Below are positions 6,378 to 12,949 of a stretch of DNA of 12,949 nucleotides, piece by piece. A program made the translations under genes and the position numbers. The stretch's first letter is position 1. Each line of letters begins with the position of its first letter. Source of the stretch: Actinomycetota bacterium (GTDB taxonomy: Bacteria; Actinomycetota; Actinomycetes; S36-B12; UBA5976); NCBI GenBank assembly GCA_947491175.1, contig CANLIF010000026.1, forward strand, positions 1 through 12,949. The letters are read 5' to 3'. The notes beneath the pieces were generated by a model, which saw only the letters and a list, made by a program, of their open reading frames with translations, was not told the DNA's origin and ran no database searches.

Positions 6378-6460
6378 TTTCCTGCGGTAAGAACTGGGAA
6401 TTACAGGCGTAATTTCCTGCGGTAAGAACTGGGAATTACAGGCGTAATTTCCTGCGGTAA
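6358..6460. repeat. 35-bp tandem repeat, three identical copies
   Basis: A 35-bp unit starting ACTGGGAATTACAGGCG begins at 6358, 6393 and 6428; the third copy lacks its last 2 bp (about 2.94 copies). The copies show no mismatch. The first covers the ABM gene's final codons and stop (TAA at 6375-6377); the other two lie in the intergenic space. The pattern looks like amplification of a gene's own 3' end by slippage or unequal recombination, and copy number may vary between strains. Confidence 0.95.
6361..6452. terminator. three tandem hairpins, candidate bidirectional terminators
   Basis: Each repeat unit contains GGGAATTAC, an AGGC loop and GTAATTTCC, a 9-bp stem with one G-T wobble (6361-6382, 6396-6417, 6431-6452). 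The hairpins lie between convergent genes: they begin at the end of the ABM gene and finish 18 nt short of the serine hydrolase stop codon on the other strand. There is no long T-run, so an intrinsic terminator in the E. coli sense is not proven; an RNA 3'-end stabiliser is an alternative. Confidence 0.5.
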
Positions 6461-6470
6461 CTTCTAGAAC

Positions 6471-7595
6471 CTAGCCAAGAGCATGGGCGATTGCTCGGCA
6501 CGCGTTGTAGGCATCCAAATGCATTTCTTCCGAATCTGGATTCGGCCAAGATGATTGTTTCGCAACTACAACTCCGCGTGGCCGATCAACATAAAGCATC
6601 TGGCCGTGAATACCGATACCCATGATTACATCGGGATCGTTTCCTGGTTTGTAACAGAACGAGCGATACACACCTTCTTCAAAGAAGTCTTTAAAGTCTC
6701 CAGTTGCCCATTGCTCGGCACTGCCGTTTTCATAAACATCGCGCAAGAACTCTGAATCTATTGCGCCCATTCCACCATCACGAATCATCATGCCAAAGCG
6801 AACCAAGTCACGCGGTATTACAGAAAGTCCACCAGCTGCTCGGGGAGACCCTGCTCGATCTACTGTGATGTGGCCCGGTGCCTCAGTGCCGATTTTGCTC
6901 CAAATGAACTTAGAAAGTGCTTCGGCATAAGGCATGCCACTGGCAGCCTCAATCACCCAGCCAACAAGGTCGGTTGTCGGCGACATGTAGCGAAACTTTT
7001 GACCATGCTCACCCTCTTTTTTTCGAGAGGCGATGAAGTCATGCAAGTTTGGTGCGCCCAATGGAGCTGGATACCAGCCCACGGAATGGCGATAAGCAAT
7101 GACGTCAGGACCTGGGGTGTAATCCTCTTCGAATTGATAACTTGCAGCCATGTCAAGCAGATTACGCACAGTTGCGTCACCAAAGCCGCTGTCTGCAATC
7201 TCTGGCACGTACTTTGTCACCAAAGCGTCGACTTCAAGCATGCCCTCTTGGACTAAGGCGCCAGCTAGCATTCCAGTAACTGACTTAGTGACACTAAAAA
7301 TCAAGTGTGGCTCAACATCGCTAACTCCAGGAGCCAACCATTCAAAAACTAGATCTTCACCTTTTGCAACAGTGAAGGAGTCGGTATTTGTGGTGGATAA
7401 ATAATCGGATATTTTCTTTGCACCCTCATGGGTTTCGATCGAAATTTCTCCCAGCTCAGTTTTAATCTGTGGGTTTAACGCTCGAGGGGATTTTGCGCAG
7501 TTAACTTGCGCAGTCGGAAGCAATTCCCGCACATGGCGAAATGACCAAAAAGTATGTTCAGGTAGTAGCCAGTTATCAAGTGTGGGCCGAGTCAT
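6471..7595 (-). CDS. serine hydrolase, beta-lactamase (class C)/NylB-like family
   Basis: The 374-residue protein belongs to the serine beta-lactamase-like group that also holds esterases, DD-peptidases and 6-aminohexanoate-dimer hydrolase. The nucleophile motif is SVTK (Ser101, Lys104) in LIFSVTKSVTGMLAGALVQEGML-like context, Tyr203 in FRYMSPTTDLVGW is the second-motif tyrosine, and GIGIHGQMLYVD (326-337) supplies the third motif, with His330-Gly331 in place of Lys-Thr-Gly. There is no signal peptide, so it probably acts in the cytoplasm, which argues against a penicillin-binding role. Its ATG is 4 nt after the MFS stop and lacks a clear ribosome binding site, so it is probably coupled to the transporter. 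The exact substrate cannot be told. Confidence 0.87.
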   Translation of the reverse strand: MTRPTLDNWLLPEHTFWSFRHVRELLPTAQVNCAKSPRALNPQIKTELGEISIETHEGAKKISDYLSTTNTDSFTVAKGEDLVFEWLAPGVSDVEPHLIFSVTKSVTGMLAGALVQEGMLEVDALVTKYVPEIADSGFGDATVRNLLDMAASYQFEEDYTPGPDVIAYRHSVGWYPAPLGAPNLHDFIASRKKEGEHGQKFRYMSPTTDLVGWVIEAASGMPYAEALSKFIWSKIGTEAPGHITVDRAGSPRAAGGLSVIPRDLVRFGMMIRDGGMGAIDSEFLRDVYENGSAEQWATGDFKDFFEEGVYRSFCYKPGNDPDVIMGIGIHGQMLYVDRPRGVVVAKQSSWPNPDSEEMHLDAYNACRAIAHALG

Positions 7596-7599
7596 GTAT

Positions 7600-8823
7600 T
7601 TAGTATGTCGCTTCGCGATCCAAATCGTGTAGATCTGGCAACAACATTATGAATAGCTGGAAGATTATCAGGATCGAAACCGCCGCAATGTAAACCGGAC
7701 GGACCCCAAAAGCATCAACGCTAATTCCAGTTACAAACATGCCGATCGGGCCACTGGCATAAAACAAAGACGTTTGTACCCCGAAAACGCGACCTTGGAT
7801 ATGTGGCGCGACCCGTTGTTGAACTAGCGAGTTCATCAGTGGATTCATTGGTCCCCAGCCAAGTCCAAGTAAGAATCCAGATAAGACAAATAATCCGATG
7901 GGTGGAAAGAACGTCATTGGAATCATGGCAATAGAGGTTGCGCCAAGTGCTCCAATAACAATTGTGCGTTTCTTAAACCGCTTAACCAAGCGAGGGTAAG
8001 CCAGCATAGAAGCAATGCCACCCAGTGCCATTGATGACAATACATATCCCAAGCCACGTGGATCATCGATGTCCGAGAAGTATTTTGGCAAGACAATTGA
8101 CTCGGTTGGTAGATAAACCATTGCTAGAAAAACGATCGAGATAGTTAAGTAATACATTGCTTTGTCGGACTTAAGTACTTGTAAGCCTCGTAAAGTGCTA
8201 TTCCAAAACTTTTCTTGATCGTTAATTTCTTCGCGATGTTCCAGACCTAGGTCACCAACATGCAACATAGAAATCAAAATGATTGCCAAAATGAATGCGA
8301 CGAAAACAATCCACATGGAGTTCGCTGCGCCAACTAAAGATATTGCGATCGCACCAATTGCCGGACCCAAAGCCCAACCACCAGAAAAAACTGCTTCATG
8401 CCAAGAATTGAGTTTGTCCATTGATGTGTTGCTGGCTTTTGCGACGTCAGGAATCAAAGACTTTCGAGCGGTGTATCCCGCAGGGTCAAAAGCTGCGCCA
8501 AGAACTGCAAAGGTTGCAATTGAGGCAAAAGTTAAACCAAATAGCGAATCCCAAATTGGAAATAGCATCACCGATAGTGCAGATAGTAAATCCGAACCAA
8601 TCGATACTTGCTTGCGACCGTAGTGATCTATCAATGCACCAACAAATGGTGAGATAACAATTCCTGGGATAGCCGATAGTGCCACCACAATGCCAGCTTG
8701 AGTTGCTGAACCAGTGCGCTCAAAAATCAGCCAGGGGATGGTGATGATTGCGATTGCGTTACTCAGCCCAGAAAGGGCATTGGCCCCTTCAAGCAGGTAA
8801 AGGGGGCGCCGGCTGACTTTCAT
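7600..8823 (-). CDS. MFS transporter, probable drug/solute exporter
   Basis: A 407-residue protein with about twelve hydrophobic segments, the normal MFS size. The loop between segments 2 and 3 has GALIDHYGRK (62-71), a version of MFS motif A, and a related GRVFGVQTSLFYASGPIG stretch follows segment 10. A longer charged central loop (about 190-222, with HREEINDQEKFW) separates the two halves. It resembles the MFS_3/macrolide-efflux-like exporters such as EntS or MefA relatives, but the substrate is unknown. The ATG at 8823 follows AAGGG about 12 nt upstream. It is the first gene of a two-gene minus-strand unit with the serine hydrolase and is transcribed divergently from rplM. A candidate promoter, operator and leader hairpin lie at 8853-8928. 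Confidence 0.9.
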   Translation of the reverse strand: MKVSRRPLYLLEGANALSGLSNAIAIITIPWLIFERTGSATQAGIVVALSAIPGIVISPFVGALIDHYGRKQVSIGSDLLSALSVMLFPIWDSLFGLTFASIATFAVLGAAFDPAGYTARKSLIPDVAKASNTSMDKLNSWHEAVFSGGWALGPAIGAIAISLVGAANSMWIVFVAFILAIILISMLHVGDLGLEHREEINDQEKFWNSTLRGLQVLKSDKAMYYLTISIVFLAMVYLPTESIVLPKYFSDIDDPRGLGYVLSSMALGGIASMLAYPRLVKRFKKRTIVIGALGATSIAMIPMTFFPPIGLFVLSGFLLGLGWGPMNPLMNSLVQQRVAPHIQGRVFGVQTSLFYASGPIGMFVTGISVDAFGVRPVYIAAVSILIIFQLFIMLLPDLHDLDREATY

Positions 8824-8852
8824 GCGGCTTTAGCACATCCCTTTTTGGTCGT

Positions 8853-8889
8853 CGCCAGGCAAAATTGGGCAAAATGCCCTATTTTGGCG
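8853..8889 (-). promoter_or_regulatory. hairpin in the predicted leader of the MFS gene
   Basis: GGGCA (8867-8871) pairs with TGCCC (8875-8879) around AAA; AAAAT (8861-8865) pairs with ATTTT (8881-8885) beyond a T-T mismatch; CGCC (8853-8856) pairs with GGCG (8886-8889) with AGGC bulged. If the minus-strand promoter at 8905-8912 is right, the structure lies in the 5' leader 30 nt before the MFS start codon and could control its expression. It could equally be a symmetric protein-binding site in DNA. Confidence 0.4.
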
Positions 8890-8904
8890 GATTTCTTACT
8901 CTTG

Positions 8905-8912
8905 AGCCTACC
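8905..8912 (-). promoter_or_regulatory. candidate -10 box for the MFS gene
   Basis: The minus strand reads GGTAGGCT here, matching the GGTANNCT form of the other three -10 candidates in the window. It predicts a transcript start near 8898 and a leader of about 75 nt. The -35 region is poor, which is compatible with an activated or regulated promoter. Confidence 0.4.
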
Positions 8913-8928
8913 TCAGAGGTTAAACCTC
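8911..8928. promoter_or_regulatory. palindromic operator candidate between divergent promoters
   Basis: GAGGTTAAACCTC (8916-8928) is a perfect 13-bp odd palindrome, and CCTCAGAGG (8911-8919) is an overlapping 9-bp one. They occupy the region just upstream of the MFS -10 box and end 3 bp before the rplM -35 box. This is a good place for a repressor or activator. A 6+6 bp palindrome is expected a few times in 13 kb by chance, so position is the main support. No regulator gene is nearby. Confidence 0.35.
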
Positions 8929-8931
8929 GTT

Positions 8932-8961
8932 TTGACCCACGACCAGAAATACAGGTAATCT
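8932..8961 (+). promoter_or_regulatory. promoter of the rplM-rpsI-glmM transcript
   Basis: TTGACC (8932-8937) and TAATCT (8956-8961) are separated by 18 bp, and the -10 box is preceded by GG. This is the best sigma-70-type promoter in the window. It predicts a start near 8968 and a leader of about 70 nt before rplM. Confidence 0.7.
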
Positions 8962-8970
8962 AAGGATTCG

Positions 8971-8988
8971 TTGTGCCTTTAGGCATAA
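8971..8988 (+). promoter_or_regulatory. hairpin at the 5' end of the rplM leader
   Basis: TTGTGCC (8971-8977) pairs with GGCATAA (8982-8988) around a TTTA loop: seven pairs including one G-T wobble. It begins within a few nucleotides of the predicted transcript start. In E. coli the rplM-rpsI operon is autoregulated by L13 through its leader, and Firmicutes have an L13 leader motif, so this could be a target of L13; it could also only stabilise the mRNA 5' end. Confidence 0.4.
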
Positions 8989-9037
8989 GGAAAACTAGCA
9001 ATTTAAACCCCATTTATTTAGACAAAGAAGGCTCACT

Positions 9038-9481
9038 GTGCGCACGTACTCACCAAAGCCAGGCGATGTGAATCGCGAATGGCACGTAATCGATGCAACT
9101 GACGTTGTTTTAGGACGTCTTGCGTCACAAGTTGCTGTGCTGTTGCGCGGCAAGCACAAGCCAATCTTTGCACCACACGTTGACACAGGTGACTTCGTCA
9201 TTGTTATCAATGCCGAAAAGATTGCACTAACTGGCCAGAAGCGCGAACAGAAGATGGATTACCGTCACTCTGGTTTCCCAGGTGGTTTGCGTGCGACTAA
9301 CTATGTTGAATTGCTAGCAACAAACCCTCGTCGTGCAATTGAAAAGGCCGTTAAGGGAATGCTTCCGCATAACAAGCTAAGCGATGCTCAAATCACAAAG
9401 CTAAAGGTTTACGCAGGCGATGTTCACCCACACGCTGCCCAGAACCCAAAGCCATACGAGATCTCTCAGGTAGCGCAATAA
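9038..9481 (+). CDS. rplM: 50S ribosomal protein L13
   Basis: L13 is an early-assembling large-subunit protein. The 147-residue product starts MRTYSPKPGD, with REWHVIDATDVVLGRLASQ (13-31), the FAPHVDTGDFVIVINA segment (44-59) and the conserved AVKGMLPHNKL (104-114), and ends in the actinobacterial-type PYEISQVAQ. The start is GTG, chosen for this canonical N-terminus and for AGAAGG (9026-9031) placed 6 nt before it. It is the first gene after the divergent promoter region and is followed 39 nt later by rpsI, the usual pair. Confidence 0.98.
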   Translation: MRTYSPKPGDVNREWHVIDATDVVLGRLASQVAVLLRGKHKPIFAPHVDTGDFVIVINAEKIALTGQKREQKMDYRHSGFPGGLRATNYVELLATNPRRAIEKAVKGMLPHNKLSDAQITKLKVYAGDVHPHAAQNPKPYEISQVAQ

Positions 9482-9520
9482 GCGCTCGCGGATTCATAGA
9501 TTTTTACGAAGGGAAATAAC

Positions 9521-10030
9521 ATGTCAGAGAACGAAGTAGACGTAACAGAAGCCATTGTTGGCGAAGAGGTTGAAGCAGAGTTAACGGAATACACATCCGA
9601 AACTCCTGCTGCTACAGTTCGTGAACCACGTAAGGCACCTGACACACCTGGTGCTGCAACTGGTCGACGCAAGGAAGCTATCGCTCGCGTACGCATCGTT
9701 CCAGGTACTGGACGTTGGGTAATCAACGGTCGCACGCTTGAAGATTATTTCCCAAACAAGGTGCACCAACAGCTTGTTAACGATCCATTCAAGACTCTTA
9801 ACTTCGAAGGTGCTTACGATGTAATCGCACGCATCGATGGTGGCGGAATCTCCGGTCAGGCTGGCGCATTGCGTCTTGGCGTGGCTCGTTGCTTGAACGC
9901 AATCGATGTTGAAGGTAACCGCGGTGACCTTAAGAAGGCCGGCTTCCTAACTCGTGATGCACGAATCAAGGAACGCAAGAAGTACGGTCTGAAGAAGGCT
10001 CGTAAGGCTCCGCAATACTCCAAGCGTTAA
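9521..10030 (+). CDS. rpsI: 30S ribosomal protein S9
   Basis: S9 sits in the small-subunit head; its C-terminal tail reaches the P-site tRNA. Residues 48-169 form the core, with GRRKEAIARVRIVPGTG (48-64), NGRTLEDYF (69-77), GGGISGQAGALRLGVAR (107-123) and the invariant C-terminus ending QYSKR. Residues 1-47 are an acidic N-terminal extension (EVDVTEAIVGEEVEAEL), which is common in actinobacterial S9. GAAGGGAAA (9508-9516 region) precedes the ATG. glmM starts 3 nt after its stop codon. Confidence 0.98.
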   Translation: MSENEVDVTEAIVGEEVEAELTEYTSETPAATVREPRKAPDTPGAATGRRKEAIARVRIVPGTGRWVINGRTLEDYFPNKVHQQLVNDPFKTLNFEGAYDVIARIDGGGISGQAGALRLGVARCLNAIDVEGNRGDLKKAGFLTRDARIKERKKYGLKKARKAPQYSKR

Positions 10031-10033
10031 ATC

Positions 10034-11392
10034 ATGTCGGGCCGACTATTTGGCACCGATGGCGTTCGTGGTTTAGCGAACGGTCTTTTAACTGCTGAAC
10101 TAGCAACCAATCTTGGTGTTGCGGCTGCGCAGGTTCTAGGCGAACGTGGGGAATTTGCTTCGCATAAAACAGATCGTCCGTTTGCAATAGTTGGTCGAGA
10201 CCCTCGAGTAAGTGGTGAATTTCTTCAGTCTGCCATCAGCGCCGGATTAGCAAGTGCTGGTGTTGATGTTATAGACGTAGGAATCTTGCCGACTCCAGCA
10301 GTGGCATTCCTAACTGATTTAACTGGCGCCGATCTAGGCGTAATGCTTTCGGCATCTCACAATGCAATGCCCGATAACGGAATCAAATTCTTTGCCAAGG
10401 GTGGCATCAAACTTGATGACACTATCGAAGACGCTATTGAGGCGCATCTAGAGATAGTTAGCGAACTTCCAACCGGCGCTGGCGTTGGCCGAATTCGCAG
10501 CGATCACGACTTGGTTGAAAAGTACTTGCATCATTTGAACTCCAGTATTTCAAATTCCCTAGAAGGCCTAACCGTAGTAATTGATGGTGCCAATGGCTCG
10601 GCTTCGTTAGTTGGCCCCGAAGCGCTGCGCCGTGCTGGCGCACAAGTTATTTCAATCCACTGTGAGCCAGACGGTTTTAACATTAATGAAAACTGCGGAT
10701 CAACTCACATGGATGACTTGTTTGCCGCAGTTGTGAAACATGGGGCAGATCTTGGTATTGCACATGATGGTGATGCAGATCGTTGCTTGGCAGTAGATGC
10801 CGAAGGAAACTTCGTAGACGGCGATCAGATTTTGGCGATCCTGGCTTCCGGGCGTAAAGCTCGCGGGGAATTGATTGGAAATACTGTTGTGGCGACTGTG
10901 ATGTCAAACTTGGGATTCAACATAGCTATGAAAGAACTCAGCATTGAAGTAATTGCTGCTGCAGTTGGAGATAGGTACGTTCTGGAAGAGATGCGTGCTG
11001 GCAGATTCACAATTGGCGGCGAGCAAAGTGGACACGTTGTCTTAAGTGAATTTGCTACCACGGGTGATGGCGTTCTAACGGCACTTCACTTGATGTCTGA
11101 AATGAAGCAATCCGGTAAATCAATGGCAGAACTTGCTGCGATTGTAAACAGGTTGCCACAAGTTTTGATAAACGTTCCAAACGTAGACAAAGGTTCGATT
11201 TCTAATGCGCAAGTCGTTTCTGCAGTTTCAAGGTTGGAGCAAGATCTTGGCAACACTGGGCGCATATTGTTGCGCCCGAGTGGAACTGAACCACTGATTC
11301 GAGTGATGGTCGAGGCGGCAACTGCCGAACAAGCTCAGGCCGTAGCAAAAGAACTTGCTGAAGTGGTCGCTACCCACTGCGCACTTAGCTAA
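10034..11392 (+). CDS. glmM: phosphoglucosamine mutase
   Basis: GlmM converts glucosamine-6-phosphate to glucosamine-1-phosphate in the cytoplasm, on the way to UDP-GlcNAc and peptidoglycan. The 452-residue protein has the family's four parts: N-terminal LFGTDGVRG (5-13), the active-site loop SASHN (106-110) with Ser108 as the phosphorylated serine, the metal loop DGDADR (245-250), the sugar-binding GGEQSGH (328-334) and the phosphate-binding RPSGTEPLIRVMVE (414-427). All key residues are present and the length is normal. With a 3-nt gap to rpsI and no ribosome binding site of its own, it is probably coupled to rpsI and read from the rplM promoter. It is followed by glmS, the preceding step in the pathway. 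Confidence 0.98.
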   Translation: MSGRLFGTDGVRGLANGLLTAELATNLGVAAAQVLGERGEFASHKTDRPFAIVGRDPRVSGEFLQSAISAGLASAGVDVIDVGILPTPAVAFLTDLTGADLGVMLSASHNAMPDNGIKFFAKGGIKLDDTIEDAIEAHLEIVSELPTGAGVGRIRSDHDLVEKYLHHLNSSISNSLEGLTVVIDGANGSASLVGPEALRRAGAQVISIHCEPDGFNINENCGSTHMDDLFAAVVKHGADLGIAHDGDADRCLAVDAEGNFVDGDQILAILASGRKARGELIGNTVVATVMSNLGFNIAMKELSIEVIAAAVGDRYVLEEMRAGRFTIGGEQSGHVVLSEFATTGDGVLTALHLMSEMKQSGKSMAELAAIVNRLPQVLINVPNVDKGSISNAQVVSAVSRLEQDLGNTGRILLRPSGTEPLIRVMVEAATAEQAQAVAKELAEVVATHCALS

Positions 11393-11394
11393 TC

Positions 11395-11408
11395 GGTAGA
11401 CTCAAGAC
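11395..11408 (+). promoter_or_regulatory. candidate leaderless promoter of glmS
   Basis: GGTAGACT (11395-11402) is followed by exactly 6 nt and then ATG (11409), the geometry of actinobacterial leaderless transcripts in which the A of ATG is the first nucleotide. No ribosome binding site is present before glmS. The -35 is weak. This would let glmS be expressed independently of the ribosomal operon upstream. Confidence 0.6.
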
Positions 11409-12949
11409 ATGTGCGGAATCGTTGGATATGTCGGCCCGCAACAAGCCCAAGATGTAGTAGTTGAAGGTTTGCGCCGACTGGAATATCGCGGCTATGACTC
11501 TGCGGGGATCGCAATTGTGTCTGAGCAAGCGATTCAAACGCGCAAGAAGGCTGGAAAGTTAGCCAACCTCGAAGCCGAATTAACTGAAAGTCCTATCCCA
11601 CCGTCACATACCGGGATAGGTCACACTCGTTGGGCCACGCATGGCGCTCCTAACGATGTCAACGCGCATCCCCACGTAAGTGAAGATGGAACGATTGCGG
11701 TAATTCACAATGGAATCATCGAAAACTTCGCAATGTTGCGTGACAAGCTAATTGCTGAAGGTGTAACTCTGCGTAGCCAGACCGATACTGAAGTAGTCGC
11801 GCACTTACTTTCTAAGCAGATGAAATCTACATCAGGATTAGCGGATGCATTGCGGGAAGTTTGCCAAGTCCTAACTGGGGCATTCACGCTTGTTGTTGTG
11901 CACGCTGACACACCAGATGTGGTTGTAGCTGCCCGCCGAAATTCTCCACTTGTTGTGGGTCGTGGCGATGGTGAAAACTTCTTAGCGTCAGATGTGTCTG
12001 CGTTTATTGCGCACACCCGAAATGCCATTGAGCTCGGGCAAGATCAAATTGTTGAGATCACACCTAATTCAATTGAAGTTACTGATTTCTTTGGCAAGCC
12101 AGCCGACTACACCGAATACGAAGTTACATGGGATGCAGCAGCTGCAGAAAAGGGCGGCTTTGACCTCTTCATGCTTAAGGAAATCGCAGAACAGCCAAAA
12201 GCAGTCGCTGACACATTGCTCGGACGTATTGATAAGTCTGGCAAAGTTACCCTTGCCGATCTTGGTTTAGACGATGCATTCTTAAAGACCATCGACAAGA
12301 TCATCATCACTGCCTGTGGCACGGCTTATCACTCAGGATTGATTGCGAAGTATGCAATTGAACACTGGACTCGAATTCCTTGCGAAGTTGAGTTAGCCAG
12401 CGAGTTTAGATACCGCGATCCGATTTTGACACCAACTACTTTGGTCGTTGCGATCAGCCAATCTGGCGAAACCATGGACACTTTGATGGCTATGCGTTAC
12501 GCACGCGAACAAGGTGCAAAAGTTCTAGCGATCTGTAATAGCAATGGGTCAACAATTCCGCGCGAAAGCGATGCGGTTATTTACACGCATGCTGGACCTG
12601 AAATTGCAGTGGCATCAACTAAAGCCTTCCTAACGCAAATTGTTGCGTGCTATTTGTTTGCAATGTACTTAGCTCAAAATCGGGGTACCGGTTATGGCGA
12701 AGATGCAGCCTCAGTAGCGCTAGAACTAAGTGACATGCCAAGCATGATCGACTTAGTGCTAGATACAACTGAGGGTGTAAAGGCAATTGCTAAAGAATTA
12801 ATCAATAAGCAATCAGTTCTTTTCTTGGGTCGCAGCGTGGGTTTCCCAGTTGCACTTGAAGGCGCTTTAAAGCTAAAAGAATTGGCGTACATGCACGCGG
12901 AAGGTTTTGCTGCCGGTGAATTAAAGCACGGACCCATTGCGCTAATTGA
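11409..12949 (+). CDS. glmS: glutamine-fructose-6-phosphate aminotransferase (isomerising), 3' end outside the window
   Basis: GlmS makes glucosamine-6-phosphate from fructose-6-phosphate and glutamine, the first step of amino-sugar synthesis. The first 513 codons are present, with no stop reached. Cys2 in MCGIVGYVG is the N-terminal glutaminase nucleophile after methionine removal; RRLEYRGYDSAG (22-33), GHTRWATHG (71-79) and HNGIIENF (100-107) are the glutaminase motifs. The two SIS isomerase domains follow, with TACGTAYHSG (301-310), SQSGETMDTL (350-359), ASTKAFLTQ (402-410) and GRSVGFPVALEGALKLKELAY (474-494). About 100 residues of the usual 610-625 are missing because the window ends. The ATG at 11409 is required by Cys2. 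No glmS ribozyme-like leader fits in the 16-nt gap after glmM. Confidence 0.98.
   Translation, partial: MCGIVGYVGPQQAQDVVVEGLRRLEYRGYDSAGIAIVSEQAIQTRKKAGKLANLEAELTESPIPPSHTGIGHTRWATHGAPNDVNAHPHVSEDGTIAVIHNGIIENFAMLRDKLIAEGVTLRSQTDTEVVAHLLSKQMKSTSGLADALREVCQVLTGAFTLVVVHADTPDVVVAARRNSPLVVGRGDGENFLASDVSAFIAHTRNAIELGQDQIVEITPNSIEVTDFFGKPADYTEYEVTWDAAAAEKGGFDLFMLKEIAEQPKAVADTLLGRIDKSGKVTLADLGLDDAFLKTIDKIIITACGTAYHSGLIAKYAIEHWTRIPCEVELASEFRYRDPILTPTTLVVAISQSGETMDTLMAMRYAREQGAKVLAICNSNGSTIPRESDAVIYTHAGPEIAVASTKAFLTQIVACYLFAMYLAQNRGTGYGEDAASVALELSDMPSMIDLVLDTTEGVKAIAKELINKQSVLFLGRSVGFPVALEGALKLKELAYMHAEGFAAGELKHGPIALI

Noticed and set aside
6870..7256. Plus-strand open frame opposite the serine hydrolase.
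   Set aside because: It is a shadow frame; the minus strand carries all motifs of the hydrolase.
11592..11620. CCTATCCC/GGGATAGG inverted repeat inside glmS.
   Set aside because: An 8-bp stem with a 13-nt loop is expected a few times in a window this size, and it lies in coding sequence.
1..12949. Search for CRISPR arrays, insertion sequences, integrase genes, tRNA or rRNA genes and toxin-antitoxin pairs.
   Set aside because: None seen; the only tandem array is the three-copy 35-bp repeat, which has no spacers.

Overview
The window is chromosomal DNA of an actinobacterium with moderate rather than high GC and short gaps between genes. The evidence is the gene order (rpsM-rpsK-rpsD-rpoA-rplQ-truA, then rplM-rpsI-glmM-glmS), the L13 and S9 sequences with their actinobacterial N-termini, an ABC-F ATPase of a type I associate with Actinobacteria, and recurring GGTANNCT -10 boxes, two of them 6-7 nt before an ATG as in leaderless actinobacterial transcripts. 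A small-genome freshwater lineage (acI/Nanopelagicales or a similar group) would fit, but that is inference from base composition and compactness.

Layout. (1) 1-143: an apparently non-coding leader that can fold into a nested H-type pseudoknot in front of rpsM. (2) 144-3557: the alpha operon, S13, S11, S4 (zinc-binding four-cysteine form), RpoA (with an acidic C-terminal tail) and L17 (with a long Ala/Glu-rich C-terminal extension carrying a duplicated peptide). (3) 3562-6377: truA, whose first codons lie inside a very strong terminator-like hairpin; an ABC-F ATPase that overlaps truA by 14 nt; and a 96-residue ABM-fold protein that seems to have its own leaderless promoter. (4) 6358-6460: three identical 35-bp tandem units, each folding into a 9-bp hairpin, lying between convergent genes; the first unit contains the ABM gene's stop codon. 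(5) 6471-8823, minus strand: an MFS exporter-like gene followed 4 nt later by a beta-lactamase/NylB-like serine hydrolase, probably one two-gene transcript. (6) 8824-9037: a divergent control region with a promoter for rplM, a candidate promoter for the MFS gene, a 13-bp palindrome between them and a hairpin in each predicted leader. (7) 9038-12949: rplM-rpsI, then glmM 3 nt after rpsI, then glmS, which has a -10 box 6 nt before its ATG and runs off the window end.

Most genes are housekeeping: small- and large-subunit ribosomal proteins, the RNA polymerase alpha subunit, tRNA pseudouridylation, and two steps of amino-sugar synthesis (GlmS makes glucosamine-6-P, GlmM converts it to glucosamine-1-P for UDP-GlcNAc and peptidoglycan). 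The accessory part is truA-rplM: ABC-F, ABM protein, hydrolase and MFS. I see no mobile element, CRISPR array, tRNA or rRNA. I found no new multigene system; the most unusual signals are RNA-structural and regulatory: the rpsM leader pseudoknot, the hairpin inside the truA start, the triplicated intergenic hairpin, and the MFS/rplM divergent region.
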